DNA of 64,000 bases from Tubiluchus corallicola. Lineage: Eukaryota > Priapulida > Priapulimorpha > Priapulimorphida > Tubiluchidae. The stretch covers positions 10,001 to 74,000 of the forward strand of contig JAQGDQ010000164.1 in NCBI GenBank assembly GCA_030141605.1, written 5' to 3'. A program made the position numbers and the translations under genes. Each line of letters starts with the position of its first letter. Position 1 is the first letter of the stretch. Under the pieces are notes generated by a model. It was not told the DNA's origin. It made no database searches and saw nothing but the letters and a program-made list of their open reading frames with translations. Below, piece after piece: positions 62,261 to 64,000 of this stretch.

Positions 62261-63250
62261 ATGTGTTATCACGTTGTACGCCTGGTGTCCTTGCTGCGGG
62301 TACTGTTACTACTGTATGCCGTGAAAACAATCACACGTAAGTATTTTAGAGAACGGTCTCTATTTTAGAGAAAAAGTTTGGCTTTTTTGCATGACACAGT
62401 ATAACTTGAAATTTTATTGTTAACTTATTATTATTTTTTAGAATCAGTGGTTAGAAACAGATCCAATCCAGTGTAGATTACGCACTGTCTGTACAGCTAG
62501 CCACGGTCTAGGAAGAAATGCAAGCCATCACTCGAGCCAAAGTCTGTTCGTTTTTGACGGTACGTGTGAATTCTAACACATGTGCATTAGGTATTTAACA
62601 AAGTAATTGGATATTAGTTTGTTTATGTTCATCTTTTTTTATTTTTACCAGTGACTAAAATTTATTTTACTTTTAGCCTTAAAGATAGTTGACGTTTATT
62701 TGCAGTTTGTAAAAATAAAGATTTATGTACAACAAAAGCGTAATCGGTAGTATAGTTATACATTATATCATTAATATATATGTTTATAGTTATTTTCACA
62801 ATAAAATGTAAATGTTAATATAATTATACCAGTTATAATGCCAGTTGCAACAGTTCAAGAAGCATACGGTTTGCAAGAACTGCTGAAACAAATTGACTGT
62901 GAGAATGAGTCTATATGCAATTATAAATGCAATAATAATTATAATATATTATAATTCAATACTATAATTGAATCCTGAATAACATTTTATACAACTGGCA
63001 CTAAGTTGTGACTGCAGAAGCTTGAAAGTGAATAAATACAAAAGTTATTTTGCTAACAGTAATACGTTTTGTAGACTGTATTTTCCTGAGATTAAAAACT
63101 GGAAAAAAATATACGGCAACATCTGTCCCGATCACAGACTTGCTAATCTGTTTAAACATTTCTTGTTTTTTTAGAAAGGTGGTTTACAGCGAGCATCTCC
63201 GGGCTGGATTGCTCTCATATCTCACAGTCGCTTCTTGTCCGATACATCAG
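62261..63250 (+). CDS. 5' part of an unidentified secreted/membrane protein gene
   Basis: Three predicted exons: 62261-62336, 62455-62559 and 63175-63250, joined in frame (phases 1, 1, 2). Exon 1 encodes a good signal peptide (MCYHVVRLVSLLRVLLLLYA). Exon 2 adds a Cys- and His-containing stretch (QCRLRTVCTASHGLG), and exon 3 a FDERWFTASISGLDCSH segment. The third donor (AG/GTATAT) leads off the window. The exon 2 acceptor at 62454 was chosen over the stronger-looking one at 62441 because only the former keeps the frame open. I do not recognise the family. Head-to-head with EEA1. Confidence 0.5.
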
Positions 63251-64000
63251 GTATATCTTCTGTTTAGCAATTAGTGATGTGTCTTCTCTTTAGTAATTTG
63301 TAAGGTGAACAAGATTATTTTTGTAAACTGGTTAATTACTTAATTAACTGTTAATGAATTAAATTATTTCTGTTCTACAATGGCAGACACACATGTTCTG
63401 CATCATAATTGCAATATGATTATGCATAATTGTTGAATTCTTGAACTCCAGATAAATTTTAAGCTTCCTAAGTATTTTTGGGATAAGATAAGATCAAATT
63501 TATTCTATCGATTATCGTGTATTAAATTTACACCTGTAGCAGTACAGTATTAAGATTATCATATTTTAAACTTATGTTTAAAATATTAAACCTAAAATTA
63601 ATTGACACATTATAGAGTCTATGAAATCAGTTGTCGCATGAAATTAGCATTTCATTATCTTATTACACTTGGAATAAAAAAATTGAGAAATCTATTAGTT
63701 TTACAAATACGACTTTTATACTTGCCAGGTTTCAGTTTTTCAAAATTTGATGTAAAAGTGTGGTGTGTGTTTTATAATACAGTTTAACCAGTTTGACTTT
63801 TAATTGTTTTTTCCGTAACAAGATCGATTAGGTACTTGCATGCCAGACTTTATGTTAGCTGTCATCTAATGACCTAAATCAAATTAGTTTACATATTCTA
63901 TCACATCAGAGAGCGCAAAACTTGTCCATACGTAATTCTTGACCTGCAATAGGTTATGGTAACAAAATAGTTTATAAACTTAATGCACGTGTGTGTATGT
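63251..64000. other. Probable intron of the divergent gene
   Basis: No in-frame exon compatible with phase 2 was found before the window ends. The 61-codon frame at 63602-63787 does not join in frame. Confidence 0.4.

Noticed and set aside
62824-62953. Short open segment after an ACCAG acceptor (MPVATVQEAYGLQELLKQ)
   Set aside because: It looks protein-like, but splicing to the exon at 63175 creates a stop; kept out of the gene model.

Overview
This window is AT-rich animal nuclear DNA. Its coding genes carry GT-AG introns, zinc-finger, FYVE and EGF/WAP domains, and it contains non-LTR retrotransposon remnants, tRNA-like SINE heads and many micro- and minisatellites. Gene content and intron style suggest an invertebrate (a tunicate or other marine invertebrate is plausible), but the sequence alone does not let me name the species. 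No bacterial features are present.

Layout. Positions 1-1088 are a 36-bp satellite with higher-order structure. A TATA/CCAAT/CRE promoter-like or LTR-like block lies near 1520-1620, followed by about 1 kb of trinucleotide repeats dominated by CTG/CAG (2125-3165). A 5'-truncated, frameshifted non-LTR retrotransposon end sits at 3480-4690. From 4.7 to 22.4 kb the DNA is gene-poor. It holds one convincing terminal exon of an unidentified minus-strand gene (6922-7025), several decayed exon-like or repeat modules, two SINE-like heads and several degenerate minisatellites.

Positions 22669-27525 (+) encode, without a coding intron, a 1618-residue type I membrane protein: signal peptide, CUB-like region, 34 EGF-like repeats, one WAP four-disulfide domain, a transmembrane helix and a charged tail. 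It converges tail to tail with a four-exon ZNF593/Bud20-type ribosome-biogenesis zinc-finger gene on the minus strand (28647-32042).

Positions 36093-61999 (-) are a complete EEA1 (early endosome antigen 1) gene, which I reconstructed as 22 coding exons with consistent phases and 1269 residues. It has two tandem N-terminal C2H2 fingers, a long coiled coil and a C-terminal FYVE domain. Its introns hold at least seven unrelated minisatellites, a large fold-back, a DNA transposon with inverted ends and a decayed retrotransposon. A head-to-head gene for an unidentified secreted or membrane protein starts at 62261 (+), only 261 bp from the EEA1 start codon, and runs off the right edge.

The main points of interest are the two-finger EEA1 N-terminus, the EGF-WAP membrane protein with a 333-bp three-EGF supra-repeat, an intronic 24-bp array that repeats a 5' splice-site-like hexamer just downstream of a real donor, and higher-order repeat structure in four independent minisatellites.
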